Source: Myxococcus virescens | GTDB taxonomy: Bacteria > Myxococcota > Myxococcia > Myxococcales > Myxococcaceae | Length of the DNA: 64,000 nt | Assembly: GCF_900101905.1 (NCBI RefSeq) | Contig: NZ_FNAJ01000001.1 | Location: 1 to 64,000, forward strand | Reading direction: 5' to 3' | Notes under the pieces: model-generated | Seen by the model: the letters and a program-made list of their open reading frames with translations, nothing else | Databases searched by the model: none | What the model was told of the DNA's origin: nothing | Translations under genes and position numbers: made by a program | Part shown: piece by piece, positions 15,940 to 25,281 of the stretch | Layout: every line of letters starts with the position of its first letter | How positions within the stretch are numbered: the stretch's first letter is position 1

Positions 15940-16473
15940 ATGAGCGATGAGCGATTGGTGCTGATGCGGGGAGACATCACCCAGGTCCAAGCCGATGCGA
16001 TTGTGAACGCAGCCAACTCCACACTGTTGGGAGGCGGAGGCGTCGACGGGGCCATCCACCGAGCGGCGGGGCGCGGCCTTCTGGCCGAATGCCGGACCCT
16101 GGGACGTTGCCCTCCAGGAGAAGCGCGCATCACCGGAGGCCATGCCCTCCCCGCCAAGCATGTCATCCACGCCGTGGGGCCCGTGTGGCAAGGAGGAAGC
16201 AACGGCGAGGAGACGGTGCTCGCGCGCTGCTACCGGCGGGCCTTCTCCCTGATGGAACAGCACGGCCTTGGCACCATCGCCTTCCCGTCCATCTCCACGG
16301 GCGCCTATGGGTACCCCATCGAGCGGGCGGCTCGAATCGCCTTGCGCGAGATTCTGGCCGCGCTGCAACGCATGCCGACCCTCCAGCGCGTCACCGTGGT
16401 GCTGTTCAGCGACAGCGACCTCGAGGTGTACCAACGCGCACGTCAGGCGCTGGAACCCACCCCTTCGGCCTGA
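15940..16473 (+). CDS. Macrodomain protein, O-acetyl-ADP-ribose deacetylase type
   Basis: A 177-residue single macrodomain. It shows the MacroD-class motifs GDITQVQADAIVNAAN, GGGGVDGAIHRAAG, VIHAVGPVW and PSISTGAYGYP. The Asn-Ala-Ala-Asn and the Gly-rich loop before Asp place it with enzymes that hydrolyse O-acetyl-ADP-ribose or remove mono-ADP-ribose from proteins. The ATG at 15940 follows AAGAGGGG; the longer frame upstream overlaps the DinB-like gene and is rejected. Its last 31 bp overlap the convergent YhhN gene. Confidence 0.93.
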   Translation: MSDERLVLMRGDITQVQADAIVNAANSTLLGGGGVDGAIHRAAGRGLLAECRTLGRCPPGEARITGGHALPAKHVIHAVGPVWQGGSNGEETVLARCYRRAFSLMEQHGLGTIAFPSISTGAYGYPIERAARIALREILAALQRMPTLQRVTVVLFSDSDLEVYQRARQALEPTPSA

Positions 16474-17159
16474 AGGGTTCGCGGCGCGTCAGACTGGCGG
16501 GGCTCGCGCGCGGAGACGGCGATGCACCACTGCGCGGCCCAGTAACACAGCATGATGGCGTAGCCGGAGCCCGGCAGCGGGCGTACGAAGAGCTTGAGCG
16601 CCAGCAGTCCGTCACTGACGGCGAACAGCAGCGCCCCCGCGAGCGCGAACCCCTGCGCGCGACGCGAAAGCCCCGGGCTCCCCAGCATGGCCCACGCACG
16701 CCATGTCATCGCACAGATGACGGCGACGTAGGCCGTCACCGGGAGCGCCATCTCGCCCAGGTGGGGCCAGAGAAAGGCGCTGGCCCCCACCGCCAGGAAC
16801 ACGAAGGGCAGCGCCCTGCCCCACCGCGGCTGGCGCGACACCGTGACATACGCGGCGACGTAGCTCACGTGCGCCAGCAGGAAGGCCCCCAGGCCCGGGA
16901 GGAACAGCCCTGGCCCCACGTCCAGCAGCACGTCTCCCAGCAGCGACAGCGCCAGGCCGGCGAATATCCATCGCCCGTAGCGTCCGAGCGGCGGCCACTG
17001 CCACAGGAGCAAACAGAGCATGGGCAGCGCCTTCGCGGCCACCCGGACGTCCGCACGGGCCACGTCCAGCGCGAGGAGGTATCCCACCGCCCCCGCGACA
17101 CCCACCGCCGCGAGGAATTTCGTCGCACTGCCAGACGCGCTGCGCATGGGCGGCACCAT
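16443..17159 (-). CDS. YhhN/TMEM86 family protein (lysoplasmalogenase-like)
   Basis: A 238-residue membrane protein with about eight hydrophobic segments and the YhhN motifs LSLLGDVLLD (about 72-81) and FAVSDGLLALKLF (about 178-190), whose Asp residues are the presumed active-site ligands. Relatives hydrolyse the vinyl-ether bond of lysoplasmalogen. Myxococcus makes ether lipids and plasmalogens, so the activity would fit. Neither start (17159 or the Met at 17147) has a clear Shine-Dalgarno. It is followed by a 31-bp convergent overlap with the macrodomain gene. Confidence 0.85.
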   Translation of the reverse strand: MVPPMRSASGSATKFLAAVGVAGAVGYLLALDVARADVRVAAKALPMLCLLLWQWPPLGRYGRWIFAGLALSLLGDVLLDVGPGLFLPGLGAFLLAHVSYVAAYVTVSRQPRWGRALPFVFLAVGASAFLWPHLGEMALPVTAYVAVICAMTWRAWAMLGSPGLSRRAQGFALAGALLFAVSDGLLALKLFVRPLPGSGYAIMLCYWAAQWCIAVSAREPRQSDAPRTLQAEGVGSSA

Positions 17160-17183
17160 ATCCCGGCCGCCCGGCTGTGGCGC

Positions 17184-17618
17184 TCAGGGACGCGGCGACT
17201 CCAGCATCTCCACGTTGGCAATCCAGTTGCGCTTCCGGCGCGCAAGCCGCGTCGCGGCATCCTCGTCGTCGAAGCTGCCCGAGCTGCGGCGAATCCGCGC
17301 CGGGTCGATACCCTCGAACGCGTTGACATTGACGACCGCGTAGAGCTGGCCGTCGATGAGGCTGGTCACCACGGGAACGACGCCGCACCGGCCACAGGAG
17401 TGGAACTCCGCGGTCCGCGTGCCGAAGACATACCGGGAGACCTGTGCCGGCTCCTGGACCGAGATTTTGAGTGTCCCCCCTGGATGAGACGTCCAGACCC
17501 CCACGTGCTTGACGCAGAACGAACAACCACAGGCCCGTGCGGGAATCTCGTCCGGACTCGGCTCCCAGACGAGCGTGAAGGACAGGTTCCCGCAGTGGCA
17601 CTTCCCTGGAATCACCAT
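17184..17618 (-). CDS. GFA-family zinc protein (glutathione-dependent formaldehyde-activating enzyme-like)
   Basis: A 144-residue protein with the zinc-binding pattern of the GFA/CENP-V family: GKCHCGNL near the start, CGCSFCVKHVG around residue 30-40, and HSCGRCG near 75. The GGAGG before the Met at 17618 favours it over the upstream in-frame start at 17648. The family's activity is known for one member (S-hydroxymethylglutathione formation); most are of unknown function. It lies just upstream of the YhhN gene on the same strand, with about 25 bp between them. Confidence 0.85.
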   Translation of the reverse strand: MVIPGKCHCGNLSFTLVWEPSPDEIPARACGCSFCVKHVGVWTSHPGGTLKISVQEPAQVSRYVFGTRTAEFHSCGRCGVVPVVTSLIDGQLYAVVNVNAFEGIDPARIRRSSGSFDDEDAATRLARRKRNWIANVEMLESPRP

Positions 17619-17743
17619 GAGCGCGACCTCCGTCGTGTCGACGCTCACCTATACTTCATCCCGCTCACGCCGCCACGGGATGAGAGGGATTGCAGCACAG
17701 TCGCGCCGCCCTCCAAGCAGCACACCTTCGGAGGGCGCGCGGC

Positions 17744-18700
17744 TCAGGCCGGCAGCTTCTTCAGGAAGGTCAGCAGCGCGGCATTCACCTCGGCGGAGCG
17801 CTCCTGCTGAACCCAATGCCCCGCGCCGGGAACGACGTGGATGTCGGCCAGGTTCGGCACCAGGGCCTTCATCGGGTCAACGGGCGAGAAGGCACGCACC
17901 GGGTCCTTCTCTCCGACGAGATAGAGGGCCGGCTGCGAGATGACCGCCGTCGCCAGCTCAGGCAGTTCGTGCCAGTCCCGGTCCATGTTGCGGTAGCGAT
18001 TGAGCCCGCCCCGGAATCCACTGCCGGCGAGCTCCTTCGCGAAGTACGCGACGTCCGCCTCGGTCAGCCAGTTGGGCAAGGTCTCAGGTACGTCGAGCCT
18101 CGCGAGGAAGCCTTCCCCCTTCTTCTTCGCCAGCACGACGGGATTCGTCACATCGAAGCCGGGGGTGCCCGTGAGAATCGCCCGGACCGTTCTCGGGACG
18201 TCCGCCTCGAACTCGGCCTCGGCCACGCCGGGCTCCTGGAAGTAGAGGATGTAGAACCACTTCTCGCCGAACATGCGCTGGAACAATTGAATCGGCGGCA
18301 TGGGCGCGCGGCCCAGATGGGGAACGCTCATTCCCACCACCGCGCGGAAGCGGTCGGGATGCAGGGCGGCGCAGTTCCAGGCGATCGCCGAGCCCCAGTC
18401 GTGGCCGATGACGACGGCCGTCTTCTCCCCCAGCGCATCCAGCAGGCCAACCACATCACCCACCAGTTGCTTCATGCTGTACGCCTCGATGGCCTCCGGC
18501 TTGTCGCTCTGGCCGTAGCCACGGACGTCTGGAGCCACCACGTGGTACCCCGCCTCCGCCAACGCCGGAAGCTGATGGCGCCACGAGTACCAGGACTCCG
18601 GCCAACCGTGCAGGAGCACCACGAGCGGCCCTGAACCCGCCTCCGCGATGTGCAGGTTGATGCCATTCGCCTTCACGGTTCGATGCGTGATGTCAGCCAT
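17744..18700 (-). CDS. Epoxide hydrolase-type alpha/beta hydrolase
   Basis: A 318-residue alpha/beta hydrolase. It has the oxyanion-hole motif HGWPESW (31-37), the nucleophile Asp101 in GHDWGSA rather than Ser, and a C-terminal catalytic His near 295 (GAGHWVQQE), with an acid in EKDPV. An Asp nucleophile with HGWP is diagnostic of epoxide hydrolases and haloalkane dehalogenases; the lid Tyr residues (YILYF and others) favour epoxide hydrolase. The ATG at 18700 has GGAG upstream. It would open epoxides to diols in the cytoplasm. Confidence 0.9.
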   Translation of the reverse strand: MADITHRTVKANGINLHIAEAGSGPLVVLLHGWPESWYSWRHQLPALAEAGYHVVAPDVRGYGQSDKPEAIEAYSMKQLVGDVVGLLDALGEKTAVVIGHDWGSAIAWNCAALHPDRFRAVVGMSVPHLGRAPMPPIQLFQRMFGEKWFYILYFQEPGVAEAEFEADVPRTVRAILTGTPGFDVTNPVVLAKKKGEGFLARLDVPETLPNWLTEADVAYFAKELAGSGFRGGLNRYRNMDRDWHELPELATAVISQPALYLVGEKDPVRAFSPVDPMKALVPNLADIHVVPGAGHWVQQERSAEVNAALLTFLKKLPA

Positions 18701-18856
18701 GGGTGTGCTCCAGAGGTGACCATGTCCTCCATGTGAAGGAGGACATGCAAGGCGACGGAGAGCCGACTGTCGCGTCTCATGCCACTTCATCTGTGGCGTG
18801 AGACGCGGCCAGTCAAGCGATTCGGCAGGTGGGGTGACTGGGTGGGGTGTCGTGAC

Positions 18857-19402
18857 TCAGTAGTTGACCACGCCGTTCGGGAGCAGCAGGCGGTGGCTCC
18901 CCATGTCCATGATGGAGCGAGCCACGTCGAGCTGCACCACCGCGCGGCCACGCAGCGCCAGCTCGTGCACAGGCGCCTCGAAGGTCACCGGAGCGACGCT
19001 GGCGTCGACGAAGCCGGCGCCCTCCGCCCGGGCATAGCCGCCGAGCCCCTCCAGTTGGAGCGTCACGCGGACGCGCTCCACGCCTTCCGGCACGTAGAAG
19101 TAGGCCACCAGGTGCGCGTGGTCGGCCTGGGCCACATCCACGCTGTCTTTCGCCAACTCCACCTTGAGCGGGGCCCCATCCGCGGTGACGCGAACAGCAC
19201 CGATGGGGAGCTCCAGCTTGTCGTAGCCTTCCGCCGCCGAGCCGCGGAGCCGCAGCTCGAAGCGCTGCCCGTCCTCCGTCTGGACCGGACCGGACGGAGC
19301 GGGCGGCTCGCCCTGGACGGAGTCGAGCCGCTCACTGCCCCCACCGCAGGCCGTCAGGGCGAGGGCCGCGCAAACACACGTGGACAACATGATTTTCTTC
19401 AT
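18857..19402 (-). CDS. Predicted lipoprotein, beta-rich, function unknown
   Basis: A 181-residue protein with signal peptide and lipobox ALTAC, then a Gly/Ser linker and a beta-rich domain (EDGQRFELRLRGSA, VRVTLQLEGLGGY). It lacks catalytic motifs that I can recognise. AAGGA precedes the ATG at 19402. It follows the secreted gene at 19456-20391 by 53 bp on the same strand and is probably co-transcribed with it, so both may act at the cell surface. Confidence 0.7.
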   Translation of the reverse strand: MKKIMLSTCVCAALALTACGGGSERLDSVQGEPPAPSGPVQTEDGQRFELRLRGSAAEGYDKLELPIGAVRVTADGAPLKVELAKDSVDVAQADHAHLVAYFYVPEGVERVRVTLQLEGLGGYARAEGAGFVDASVAPVTFEAPVHELALRGRAVVQLDVARSIMDMGSHRLLLPNGVVNY

Positions 19403-19455
19403 GGCGTGTCTTTCCTTGAGATTTGAAGGGTGTCTTGGATTGAGTTGGGAACGGC

Positions 19456-20391
19456 TCAGGGCGAGCAGCTCTGGCCGGAGTTGGAGGTCGGGTCGACGGC
19501 GATCGCCTCCGCGGCCTGGGGCGTCGACGGACCGGGGATGAAGCCGGTCGGGAGCGGGAGCGAGTCGCAACCGTTGTTGAAGGCGTCCACGGGGTCGATG
19601 AGGCCCGAGATGACATCACACTGGGTGGTGTTCAGGGCGGCAACCGCATCCGTGAGGAGCGTCGTCGGGTCGGGCGTCGCGCCGAACAGGCGCTGGTTGC
19701 AGATGCCCACCAGCGTCTGGCGCGCGAGCAGGAAGCGGAGCCGGTCCAGCTGGCTGCGCATCCCTCCCGCCGGGTACATGGCCGGGTCGCCCCACAGGAT
19801 GCCTTCCGCTTCGGGCAGTGTGGTGATGGTCCCGATGGCACCCAGGTTGATGGGCCCCTGCGCCAGGCACTGCGTGACCGTCAGGATGCGGTTCTTGTAG
19901 AAACCGAGCGTCCGCGTCGGGCCGGTGCACTCGACGGGAGGCGGCTCTTCCCGCTCGCACGTCAGGCGCGCCGAGCACATGGCCGAGCCCAGGTCGAACG
20001 TCACCCTGAACGTGTTGTCGATGTGGTTGTCCGCCACGCCATCCTGCGCGGCAATGGTCACGCACTCGTCGTAGCTGCCGATTTGCAGCGCGAAGTTCGA
20101 CGTCAGCGAGCCATTGACAGGAATGCTCACCGGCGGCGGCGGAGAGAACGTGAAGCCCTCGCTCGACAGCACGTCATCGGTCGCCGTCAACAAGATGGAC
20201 GGCAACGTCGGGTGGACGTTGGTGACCTTGAAGCTGTAGTTCGCGGTGTAGGGATAATCGTCCGCGACCACCACCGACTGACCATTGACCTTCTTTTCGC
20301 AAATCAGGTCGTGGGCATTCGCGACTCCGCTTCCGCCCACCACCACCGCACAAACCGCGGCAACCCACTGCTGCTTCTGCTTCATCCGCAT
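19456..20391 (-). CDS. Secreted Cys-rich protein, function unknown
   Basis: A 311-residue protein with a classical signal peptide ending near VANAHD. Residues 30-145 form a beta-sandwich-like domain (YSFKVTNVHP, VSIPVNGSLTSNF). The rest is Cys-containing and helical (TRTLGFYKNRILTVTQC, LRFLLARQTLVGICNQR). The TLGFYKN motif and the following 'ILWGDPAMY' occur in secreted proteins of unknown function from several bacteria. The start at 20391 is chosen from the GAGG eight bases upstream; an earlier in-frame Met at 20415 has less support. Probably an extracellular protein. Confidence 0.7.
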   Translation of the reverse strand: MRMKQKQQWVAAVCAVVVGGSGVANAHDLICEKKVNGQSVVVADDYPYTANYSFKVTNVHPTLPSILLTATDDVLSSEGFTFSPPPPVSIPVNGSLTSNFALQIGSYDECVTIAAQDGVADNHIDNTFRVTFDLGSAMCSARLTCEREEPPPVECTGPTRTLGFYKNRILTVTQCLAQGPINLGAIGTITTLPEAEGILWGDPAMYPAGGMRSQLDRLRFLLARQTLVGICNQRLFGATPDPTTLLTDAVAALNTTQCDVISGLIDPVDAFNNGCDSLPLPTGFIPGPSTPQAAEAIAVDPTSNSGQSCSP

Positions 20392-20742
20392 GGTTCCGAC
20401 CTCGTTCATGAGCACCAGGCTCGGACGCGGCGGATTTCACCGTTTGTGCCACGTCTGGGAAGACGCGGGGCGACAAGCCCCTGACACAAGGATTCCCCAT
20501 GGGAGGTAGGTGTTACGCCCTTCCTCTCGCATGATGGAAAAACGCGTCCCACAGTGGGGATCGCGACGGTGGACCAGAAGCAACATCAGGGCTCCGCGAG
20601 GAGGGTAATTGCCTCACCCGCGACCGTCCGCACGCCCTGCTGACCTGGGCGAACGCTTCCCATGTCCCGCGAGATGCCTCGGCAGTGAAGTTCCCTGCAC
20701 CCGACAGGCATTGGCCCCACGGGGCATTACAACGCTTTTTCC
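20392..20742. other. Intergenic stretch, no gene seen
   Basis: This separates the glycan operon's last gene from the secreted-protein gene on the same strand. It holds the latter's upstream region, including a small GGGGC/GCCCC hairpin at 20467-20481. No coding frame is convincing. Confidence 0.5.
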
Positions 20743-22815
20743 TCAGGCACCCGGGTGGGAGAACGTCACCCGCTGGCCGTTGGCGCCCAGCTCCAGATGC
20801 GTCACGCCGGCGCGGGGAGGCCCCAGCACGGGCACGATGAACCAGCTGGCGCGCCGCAGCGTGGCGGGCTGTCGCAGCGCGGCGCCGGGCTCCAGCATGC
20901 GCTCCACGCTTCCGCCCGGTCCGTGGAAGACGACGCGCAGCGCGCGAAGCACGCCATGGGCGCGGACGTAGAAGGCATACCGGTCACGGCCCCCACCCGC
21001 GTGGCCCGCCGCGACGCCCAGCACCTCCATGTCCTTGTCACGGAAGGCCAACGGCATGACCCCATCAGGGAGTGGCGCGGGTTCGGACCGGGGTGCCTCC
21101 AGGTCATAGGCGCGCAGCGCGGCATCCGGAGGCACACCGGGGACGGGGGCGTAGCGCTCCGCGAGCGGCGAGACGAGGTACGGGTGATAGCCGTGCTTGC
21201 GAGCACTCACGACGTCGGGCGGCCGCCGGTACGTCATGCGGTTGCTCCAGAACATGAGGCTCAGGTACTCCATGGAGTTGGGCACGTCCGAGTCCTGCGC
21301 GAGGAAGAGGACACTGCGCGCCGGCGTCTGCCGGTCGAGCGCGCGCCCCACCTCGCGGGAGTAGGTGACGTACAGGTCATCCAGATGCCTGGCCTGGGAG
21401 TCTGCCTTCGCCACTGGGAAGGTGACGGCCAGCAGCCACGCGAGCACGCCCGAGGCCAGGAGCCCCAGCCCCTGGGGCGCCCAGGACAGCTTCCGCGGCA
21501 GGCGCCAGCACACGAGCGCGGCGAGCAGCGCCGCCGCGGCGGCAACGACCAGTCCCTCGGCGAGCCCGGGCCGGGCGCGCGTCTGCACCAGCACCGTGGG
21601 GAGCACGGCGCGGACATCGCCGAGCACCGGCAGGTGCTTGACGAACCACGGCGTGGAGACCGCCGCCAGGAGCGCCGCCGCGAGCGCGGGGTGGCGTCTG
21701 GCATCCGCGCCCATGATGGCCAACGCTGCCAGGACGGCGGGCACCGCCCCCCAGGCAATGGCGGGGACCTTCACCACGCTCAGTGACAACACGAGCCAGG
21801 TGGCCCCCACCCACAACGCGAGCCCCACCACCTCCAGTTCCCGCCGGCGCACCGCGCGCACCAGCAGCCACACGAAGGCGAGCAGCGGCAACACCGCGGG
21901 CAGCGGCGCCAGGCTCTGGGTGTTGACCTCGTTCAGGAGGGCATCCACCGGCCGGTGCCAGGGCCCCACGTCCACTGTCGGGTCGGCGAAGAGGTGGGCG
22001 CGCGTCACCCGCGCCTCCAAGTCATGCAGCTCCGGCCAGCGCCATGCGGAGTAGAAGCTCCATGGCGCGGCCAGGAGCACGGCCATGCCCACCATGGCCA
22101 CCACCGTGCTGAACCTCGGCCCCGGACAGAAGCGCAGCCGGCTGAGCGCCCACAGCGTCGCCGCGATGCCCAGGGGCGTCAGCGCGAGCCCCGTCTTGCA
22201 AAGGAAGCCCAGCCCCACGGCCGCCCCTGCCGCCAGCCCCCACCGCCAGGAGTCCTGGCGCGTGGCGTGGAACAGGAGCGCCACCGCGATGGCGTTGCAG
22301 CCCGTCAGGGTGCAATCCGTCACATCGCCGAAGATGCGCCCCTGGACGAGCTGCCAGCCAAAGGGCATGGCGAGGAAGCCCGCCGCCCCCAGCACGGCCC
22401 AGAAGCGCCCGGCGGGCCTGCGCGCGATGAGATAGATGGACACCGCCGCGGCCAGGTGCCCCAGGAGCGAGGCCAGCCGCAACGCCAGCGGCGTCACGCC
22501 CACCACGTGCATCATCAGCGCGCCGAACCAGAAGGGCCCCGTGGGCTTGTGCATCCACACGTGCGCGGCCCACCAATGGCGCGGGTCCGCGGGGAAGACC
22601 GGGTCCTTGTAGATGTGCGGCGTGAAGAAGGTGTCGTGCGTGCCGCGCGCGGCGGCCTGGTGCATCGCCTCGTCCCAGATGTAGATGGCCGGATGCGCCA
22701 GGTGAGGCGCCAGTTGGGCCAATCCCCAGACGACGAGCGCCACGATGAGCAGTCCATCGAGACGCTTTTGAAAAGCATCGGGGGGTGCGGCGACAATCGG
22801 GGCGTCGGTGCTCAT
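20743..22815 (-). CDS. GT39/ArnT-like membrane glycosyltransferase
   Basis: A 690-residue integral membrane protein with about a dozen hydrophobic segments in its first 450 residues and a soluble C-terminal part. The first periplasmic loop has the Asp-Glu pair (IWDEAMH, 48-49) that defines the catalytic site of ArnT/PMT-type GT-C enzymes. They transfer a sugar from a polyprenyl-phosphate donor to a lipid or protein outside the membrane. The start at 22815 is preferred over a GTG at 22839. It is the last gene of the glycan operon, 57 bp after ugd, so it may perform the final glycosylation in the periplasm. Confidence 0.85.
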   Translation of the reverse strand: MSTDAPIVAAPPDAFQKRLDGLLIVALVVWGLAQLAPHLAHPAIYIWDEAMHQAAARGTHDTFFTPHIYKDPVFPADPRHWWAAHVWMHKPTGPFWFGALMMHVVGVTPLALRLASLLGHLAAAVSIYLIARRPAGRFWAVLGAAGFLAMPFGWQLVQGRIFGDVTDCTLTGCNAIAVALLFHATRQDSWRWGLAAGAAVGLGFLCKTGLALTPLGIAATLWALSRLRFCPGPRFSTVVAMVGMAVLLAAPWSFYSAWRWPELHDLEARVTRAHLFADPTVDVGPWHRPVDALLNEVNTQSLAPLPAVLPLLAFVWLLVRAVRRRELEVVGLALWVGATWLVLSLSVVKVPAIAWGAVPAVLAALAIMGADARRHPALAAALLAAVSTPWFVKHLPVLGDVRAVLPTVLVQTRARPGLAEGLVVAAAAALLAALVCWRLPRKLSWAPQGLGLLASGVLAWLLAVTFPVAKADSQARHLDDLYVTYSREVGRALDRQTPARSVLFLAQDSDVPNSMEYLSLMFWSNRMTYRRPPDVVSARKHGYHPYLVSPLAERYAPVPGVPPDAALRAYDLEAPRSEPAPLPDGVMPLAFRDKDMEVLGVAAGHAGGGRDRYAFYVRAHGVLRALRVVFHGPGGSVERMLEPGAALRQPATLRRASWFIVPVLGPPRAGVTHLELGANGQRVTFSHPGA

Positions 22816-22872
22816 CGGGGCGATGCGCGGGGATAGCACCCCAAGCCCGCCAGAGCTACTTGGAGCCGTGCG

Positions 22873-24171
22873 TCAGTCGCGCCCGATGCCGATGTAGGTG
22901 AAGCCCTCGCTCCGGGCGAGCCGCGGGTCGAGCACGTTGCGCCCGTCGAAGATGATGGGGCGGCGCATCAATGCCCGGAGCCGCTTGAGGTCCGGGCGGC
23001 GAAACTCGTTCCATTCCGTGACGAGGAAGATGCCATCCGCGCCCTCGGCGGCCTCGTAGCAGGTGGGCGCGTACGCCACCCGGTCACCGAAGTACTGCCG
23101 GGCCACCGGGCTGGCCACCGGGTCATGGCATTGCACGCGCGCGCCCTTGCCAAGCAACCCTTCGATGAGCTCCACGGAGGGCGCCTCCCGCATGTCATCC
23201 GTCTTCGGCTTGAAGGCCAGGCCCCACACGGCGAAGGTGTGGTCAGCGAGGCTGCCGTAGAGCTTCAACGCCTTGCCGAGCAGACAGCGCTTCTGCCGTG
23301 TGTTGGTGGACTCCACGGCCCGCAGCAGGTCCAGCTCCAGGCCCGCTTCACGCGCGGTGGACATCAACGCCCGCACGTCCTTGGGGAAGCAGCTGCCGCC
23401 ATAGCCGATGCCCGGATAGAGGAACGCATAGCCGATGCGACGGTCCGCGCCCATGCCCTTGCGCACCAGGTCCACGTTGGCGCCCACGCGCTCGCACAGC
23501 AGGGCCATGTCATTCATGAACGAGATGCGCGTGGCCAGCATGGCGTTGGCCGCGTACTTGGTGAGCTCCGCGGAGTGGGGGTCCATGAAGAGGATGGGGT
23601 TCTCCGTCCGCACGAAGGGGGCATAGAGGTCACCCATCAGCTTCCGGGCCCGCTCGGACGTGGTGCCGATGACGACCCGGTCCGGCTTGAGGAAGTCGTC
23701 CAGCGCGGCGCCTTCCTTGAGGAACTCCGGGTTGGACACGACGTCGAAGGCCACGTCGGTCGTGCGCGCCACCGCGGACCGCACCCGGTCCGACGTCCCG
23801 ACGGGAACGGTGCTCTTGTTCACGATGACGGTGTAGTGGCGCAGGGACCGGCCAATCTGTTCCGCGGCGACGAGCACGTGCTGGAGGTCGGCGTCTCCCC
23901 GCTCGGACTGGGGCGTGCCCACCGCGATGAACACCACCTGGGCCGGCGACACCGCCTCCGGCAGGTGTTCGGTGAAGCGGAGGCGCTGTGCGGCGACGTT
24001 GCGCCGGACCAGCTCCTCCAGCCCTGGCTCGTAGAGCGGAATCTCCCCGCGCCGCAGCACCTCCACCTTCCGCGCGTCCAGGTCCACGCAGGTGACGTCA
24101 TGCCCTGACTCCGCGAAGCAGGTCCCCGCTACGAGCCCCACATACCCCGTTCCGATGATGGCGATCCGCAT
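22873..24171 (-). CDS. ugd: UDP-glucose 6-dehydrogenase
   Basis: A 432-residue NAD-dependent sugar-nucleotide dehydrogenase that oxidises UDP-glucose to UDP-glucuronate. It has the N-terminal Rossmann motif GTGYVGLV, the EFLKEG block, the substrate-site Lys in LTKYAANAML, and the catalytic Cys261 in GGSCFPKD. All expected parts are present at the usual length. GGGAGA precedes the start. It lies 23 bp after the third CgeB-like gene in the operon and supplies a uronic acid donor, which may be epimerised by the two SDR enzymes upstream. Confidence 0.96.
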   Translation of the reverse strand: MRIAIIGTGYVGLVAGTCFAESGHDVTCVDLDARKVEVLRRGEIPLYEPGLEELVRRNVAAQRLRFTEHLPEAVSPAQVVFIAVGTPQSERGDADLQHVLVAAEQIGRSLRHYTVIVNKSTVPVGTSDRVRSAVARTTDVAFDVVSNPEFLKEGAALDDFLKPDRVVIGTTSERARKLMGDLYAPFVRTENPILFMDPHSAELTKYAANAMLATRISFMNDMALLCERVGANVDLVRKGMGADRRIGYAFLYPGIGYGGSCFPKDVRALMSTAREAGLELDLLRAVESTNTRQKRCLLGKALKLYGSLADHTFAVWGLAFKPKTDDMREAPSVELIEGLLGKGARVQCHDPVASPVARQYFGDRVAYAPTCYEAAEGADGIFLVTEWNEFRRPDLKRLRALMRRPIIFDGRNVLDPRLARSEGFTYIGIGRD

Positions 24172-24194
24172 GGTGCTGTCTCTCCCAGACTTCG

Positions 24195-25262
24195 CTAGCC
24201 CCCTCGCTCCGCCTCCAGGACGTAGTCCTCCAATGTCCGCGCCCGGTGCTCCGCGGTGTGCTCCGCCAGCACGCGCCGCCGCGCTCGCTGCCCCATGGCC
24301 TGACGCTCCCGCTCGGGGACTTCCCGGAGGTAGCGCAAGGTCTCCGCGCCGGAGCGCGAGACGAAGAGCTCCCTCCCCGGCTCGAAGAAGGTCTCCAGGC
24401 CCGCCCAGTCGTCACTGATGATGGGCACGCCGCAGGCGGCGGCCTCGAAGAGACGCACGCTGGGCGAATGGCCCGCACGCACCATGTCCGCGCGCGTGAC
24501 GTTCAGGGTGTAGCGCTGGGCGTTGTAGAAGGCCGGGTGCTCCGGGGGCGCCAGGTGCTCCACGCGCGTGACGTTCGCCGGCCAGCGGAGGCCTTCGGGA
24601 TACTGGGGGCCCGCCACGGCGAAGCGTCCCTCGGGCCACGCCCGCGCGGCGTCCAGCATCAGCCGCTCCAGCACCGGCTGGCGGTCCTCGCTGTAGGTCC
24701 CCAGGTAGCCCAACCCCCAGCGCGGCTCGCACGGCGCCGGGACGTGCAGCTCCGGGTCACAGCTGCAGTAGAGCGGCCGCGCGGCGGGGGAACCCAGCTC
24801 CCGTTCGATGCGCTCCAGCGTGGGGCCGCCCGTGAAGGACAGGTAGAGCCGGTAGCCCGGCACCAGCTCCGGCCGCAGGTACTCACAGGCTCCTCGCGCC
24901 AGCCGCGCGAGCGTCACCGGCGTGTCGATGTCATAGAAGGCGGTGACGCCCCGCGCGGTCCGCTGCACCCACGCGCCTGCCTCCACGCCCTGCGGGACGT
25001 AGGAACCCACCATGACCAGGTCCGCCTCACGCACGTGTGTCGTGAAGCGCTCGGCCAGGTCGTCCAGGCTGGCGTACAGCTCGGTGCGTCCGTGCGGCGG
25101 GTTCGGCAGGTCCCGGTTGGCGGCGTACCAAGGAACGTCCCGTTCGAGGAACCACACGTCGTGCCCGCGCCGCACCAGCCCACGCACCAGCCCGCGATAG
25201 GTGGTCGCATGGCCGTTACCCCAGCTGGAGGTGATGGACAGCCCGAGGATGACGACCTTCAT
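24195..25262 (-). CDS. CgeB-like glycosyltransferase, paralog 3
   Basis: A 355-residue GT-B glycosyltransferase-like protein related to CgeB. It has an N-terminal Rossmann half (MKVVILGLSITSSWGNGHAT, GLVRGLVRRGHDVWFLERD) and a C-terminal half with FEAAACGVPIISDDW and the family's FFEPGREL segment. The C-terminal Glu and Gly residues bind nucleotide sugar in relatives. A GGGGAGGG leader precedes the ATG. It is the third of three tandem paralogs, 19 bp after the second. Substrate unknown. Confidence 0.85.
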   Translation of the reverse strand: MKVVILGLSITSSWGNGHATTYRGLVRGLVRRGHDVWFLERDVPWYAANRDLPNPPHGRTELYASLDDLAERFTTHVREADLVMVGSYVPQGVEAGAWVQRTARGVTAFYDIDTPVTLARLARGACEYLRPELVPGYRLYLSFTGGPTLERIERELGSPAARPLYCSCDPELHVPAPCEPRWGLGYLGTYSEDRQPVLERLMLDAARAWPEGRFAVAGPQYPEGLRWPANVTRVEHLAPPEHPAFYNAQRYTLNVTRADMVRAGHSPSVRLFEAAACGVPIISDDWAGLETFFEPGRELFVSRSGAETLRYLREVPERERQAMGQRARRRVLAEHTAEHRARTLEDYVLEAERGG

Positions 25263-25281
25263 TCGCGCGCCCTCCCCTTCC

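Noticed and set aside
16089-17810. A 573-codon plus-strand frame across the YhhN and GFA-like genes
   Set aside because: It is a shadow of convincing genes on the opposite strand with conserved motifs.
20392-20480. A sigma-54-type promoter around TGGCAC on the minus strand
   Set aside because: The -24 part is present but the -12 GC element is absent at the required distance.
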